From: Primorskyibacter sedentarius
GTDB lineage: Bacteria > Pseudomonadota > Alphaproteobacteria > Rhodobacterales > Rhodobacteraceae
Direction: 5' to 3'
DNA: 45,757 bases
Assembly (NCBI RefSeq): GCF_004342065.1
Contig: NZ_SLZU01000024.1
Location: forward strand, 1 to 45,757
Numbering within the stretch: the stretch's first letter is position 1; each line of letters opens with the position of its first letter. Below are positions 44,670 through 45,757 of this stretch, in pieces. Under the pieces are notes generated by a model that saw only the letters and a program-made list of their open reading frames with translations, was not told the origin of the DNA and did not search any database. The translations under genes and the position numbers were made by a program.

Positions 44670-45664
44670 ATGGAAATTGTGCGGATCGGATTGGATTTGG
44701 CAAAGAACATTTTTGAGGTCCATGGTGTGGACGCTCAGGAAAGAGCAGTTCTAAGGAAGACATTGCGGCGGGATGCCGTGGCGCAGTTCTTCGCTGATTT
44801 GCCGCCTTGCATAGTTGGCATAGAGGCCTGTAGCGGATCGCATTACTGGGCGAAGGTGTTCACAGATATTGGGCACGAAGTCCGCCTGATCTCACCGCAG
44901 TTCGTGACGCCCTATGTCAAATCCAACAAGAACGACCGAAACGATGCCGAAGCGATTTGCGAAGCCATCAGCAGACCGTCGATGCGCTTCGTACCGGTCA
45001 AGTCTGCGGACCAGCTTGAGATCCAGGCCGTTCATCGCATCCGCCAGAGACTGGTGTCGGATCGGACCAGGTTGGTAAACCAAATCCGGGGGCTGTTGGC
45101 GGAGCATGGTCTGGTCGTCGCCCGAGACATCTCAAGGATCCGGTGCGCATTGTCGCAGATTGCCGATGGCACATATGCTCAGCTGGGTGACATGATGGTC
45201 GATCTGGTCTGCGACGTTCGCGAAGAACTCTGTGAACTGGATGATCGCATTGCAGCTTACACCAAACGCATCCGAGACCTCTTTCGTTCTAACGAGATGT
45301 GCCAGCGCATTGGCAGGATTGAAGGGATCGGGCCGATAACGGCTACAGCGCTGGTCGCCGCTGTTGGTGACCGGACTTGCTTCAAGAACGGACGGCAATT
45401 TGCGGCTTGGCTTGGACTTGTTCCCAAACAGCGATCCAGTGGCGGCAAATCCCGCCTCTTTGGGATCAGCAAACGCGGAGACCGATACCTGCGTACCCTG
45501 TTGATCCATGGCGCTCGCGCAGTTCTACGGAAGGCAGGTGGCAAAACAGACAAGCGAAGCCTGTGGATCGAGCGGATGCGCGATCGGCGGCACTCCAATG
45601 TTGTGGCCGTCGCGCTCGCTAACAAAAATGCCCGGGTCGTTTGGGCTGTTCTGTCCGGTCGCAC
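44670..45664 (+). pseudogene. IS110-family transposase, 3' end interrupted by an IS3-type end
   Basis: An ATG at 44670 (AAGGAGATG upstream) opens a frame with no stop up to the window end. The first ~331 codons are an IS110 transposase. The RuvC-like DEDD domain shows IGLDLAKNIFEVHG (Asp9), GIEACSGSHYW (Glu52) and NKNDRNDAEAI. The C-terminal Transposase_20 domain shows IEGIGPITATALVAAVGD, AAWLGLVPKQRSSGGKSRLF and KRGDRYLRTLLIHGA, then ANKNARVVWAVLSG. At 45665 an IS3-type inverted repeat replaces the last few codons, so the product would be fused to nonsense. Only the extreme C-terminus is missing, so partial activity is conceivable. Confidence 0.88.
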
Positions 45665-45757
45665 TGAACCGCCCCGGGTTTACCGGAGAGTAAAACTCTT
45701 AAAAGGTGAGCCTCATGACAAACAAGAAACATACCCCGAGCTACACGGCCGAGTTCC
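45665..45757 (+). mobile_element. IS3-type element, left end and orfA start (runs off window)
   Basis: TGAACCGCCCCGGGTTTACC marks the left inverted repeat. AAAAGGTGAG then precedes ATG 45715, opening MTNKKHTPSYTAEF, the start of an IS51/IS3-type OrfA. The same end sequence occurs at 25155, but the two ORF starts differ, so they are related rather than identical elements. The rest lies beyond the window. Confidence 0.8.

Overview
The window looks like an accessory-rich chromosomal or plasmid segment of an alphaproteobacterium, most probably a Rhodobacteraceae (Roseobacter-type) bacterium. This is inferred from the GC-rich coding style, the tightly overlapping ABC-transporter/catabolic operons with IclR and GntR regulators, and the BKACE, CodA-like and IS21/IS110/IS3 content. 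No rRNA, complete tRNA or CRISPR array was seen.

Left third (1-24.4 kb). A frameshifted, edge-truncated IS21-type istA (1-437) has inserted into a glutathione S-transferase-like gene, leaving only its first 50 codons (541-693). Upstream is a large minus-strand operon reading cyclase-family hydrolase > cupin > SDR > 3-hydroxyacyl-CoA-type dehydrogenase > periplasmic binding protein > LivG > LivF > LivH > LivM (frameshifted) > beta-keto acid cleavage enzyme > GST remnant. A divergent IclR regulator (9540-10304) and a 7-5-7 palindrome lie at its head. It looks like an import and catabolic unit for an unidentified acid or cyclic compound. Between 10.3 and 14.8 kb lie an isolated zinc-type quinone oxidoreductase, a Tat-exported multicopper oxidase, a dead LysR gene and other gene debris. 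A second minus-strand operon (14848-23579) encodes a peptide/nickel-type ABC importer (binding protein, two permeases, two ATPases) interleaved with a cytidine/guanine-deaminase-fold enzyme and two amidohydrolases. Divergent from it are a GntR/FCD regulator and a flavin reductase-like protein. This unit probably imports and deaminates or hydrolyses a nitrogenous compound.

Middle (25.1-32.9 kb). A decayed IS3-type left end and gene-free DNA precede a complete four-gene Tn7-like transposition core on the minus strand: TnsA endonuclease, TnsB DDE transposase, TnsC AAA ATPase and a large TniQ/TnsD protein. All four are translationally coupled. I could not locate the transposon ends by eye.

Right third (32.9-45.8 kb). 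A defence island carries a type I restriction-modification operon (hsdM-hsdS-hsdR plus an overlapping YgjP/DUF45 metallopeptidase). It also carries an AAA ATPase + HNH endonuclease pair resembling the Septu (PtuA/PtuB) system, in clearly more AT-rich DNA. The end of the window is a nest of insertion sequences: a degenerate IS3-type element adjoining an IS110 C-terminal fragment, then a nearly complete IS110-type transposase whose 3' end is interrupted by another IS3-type left end running off the window.
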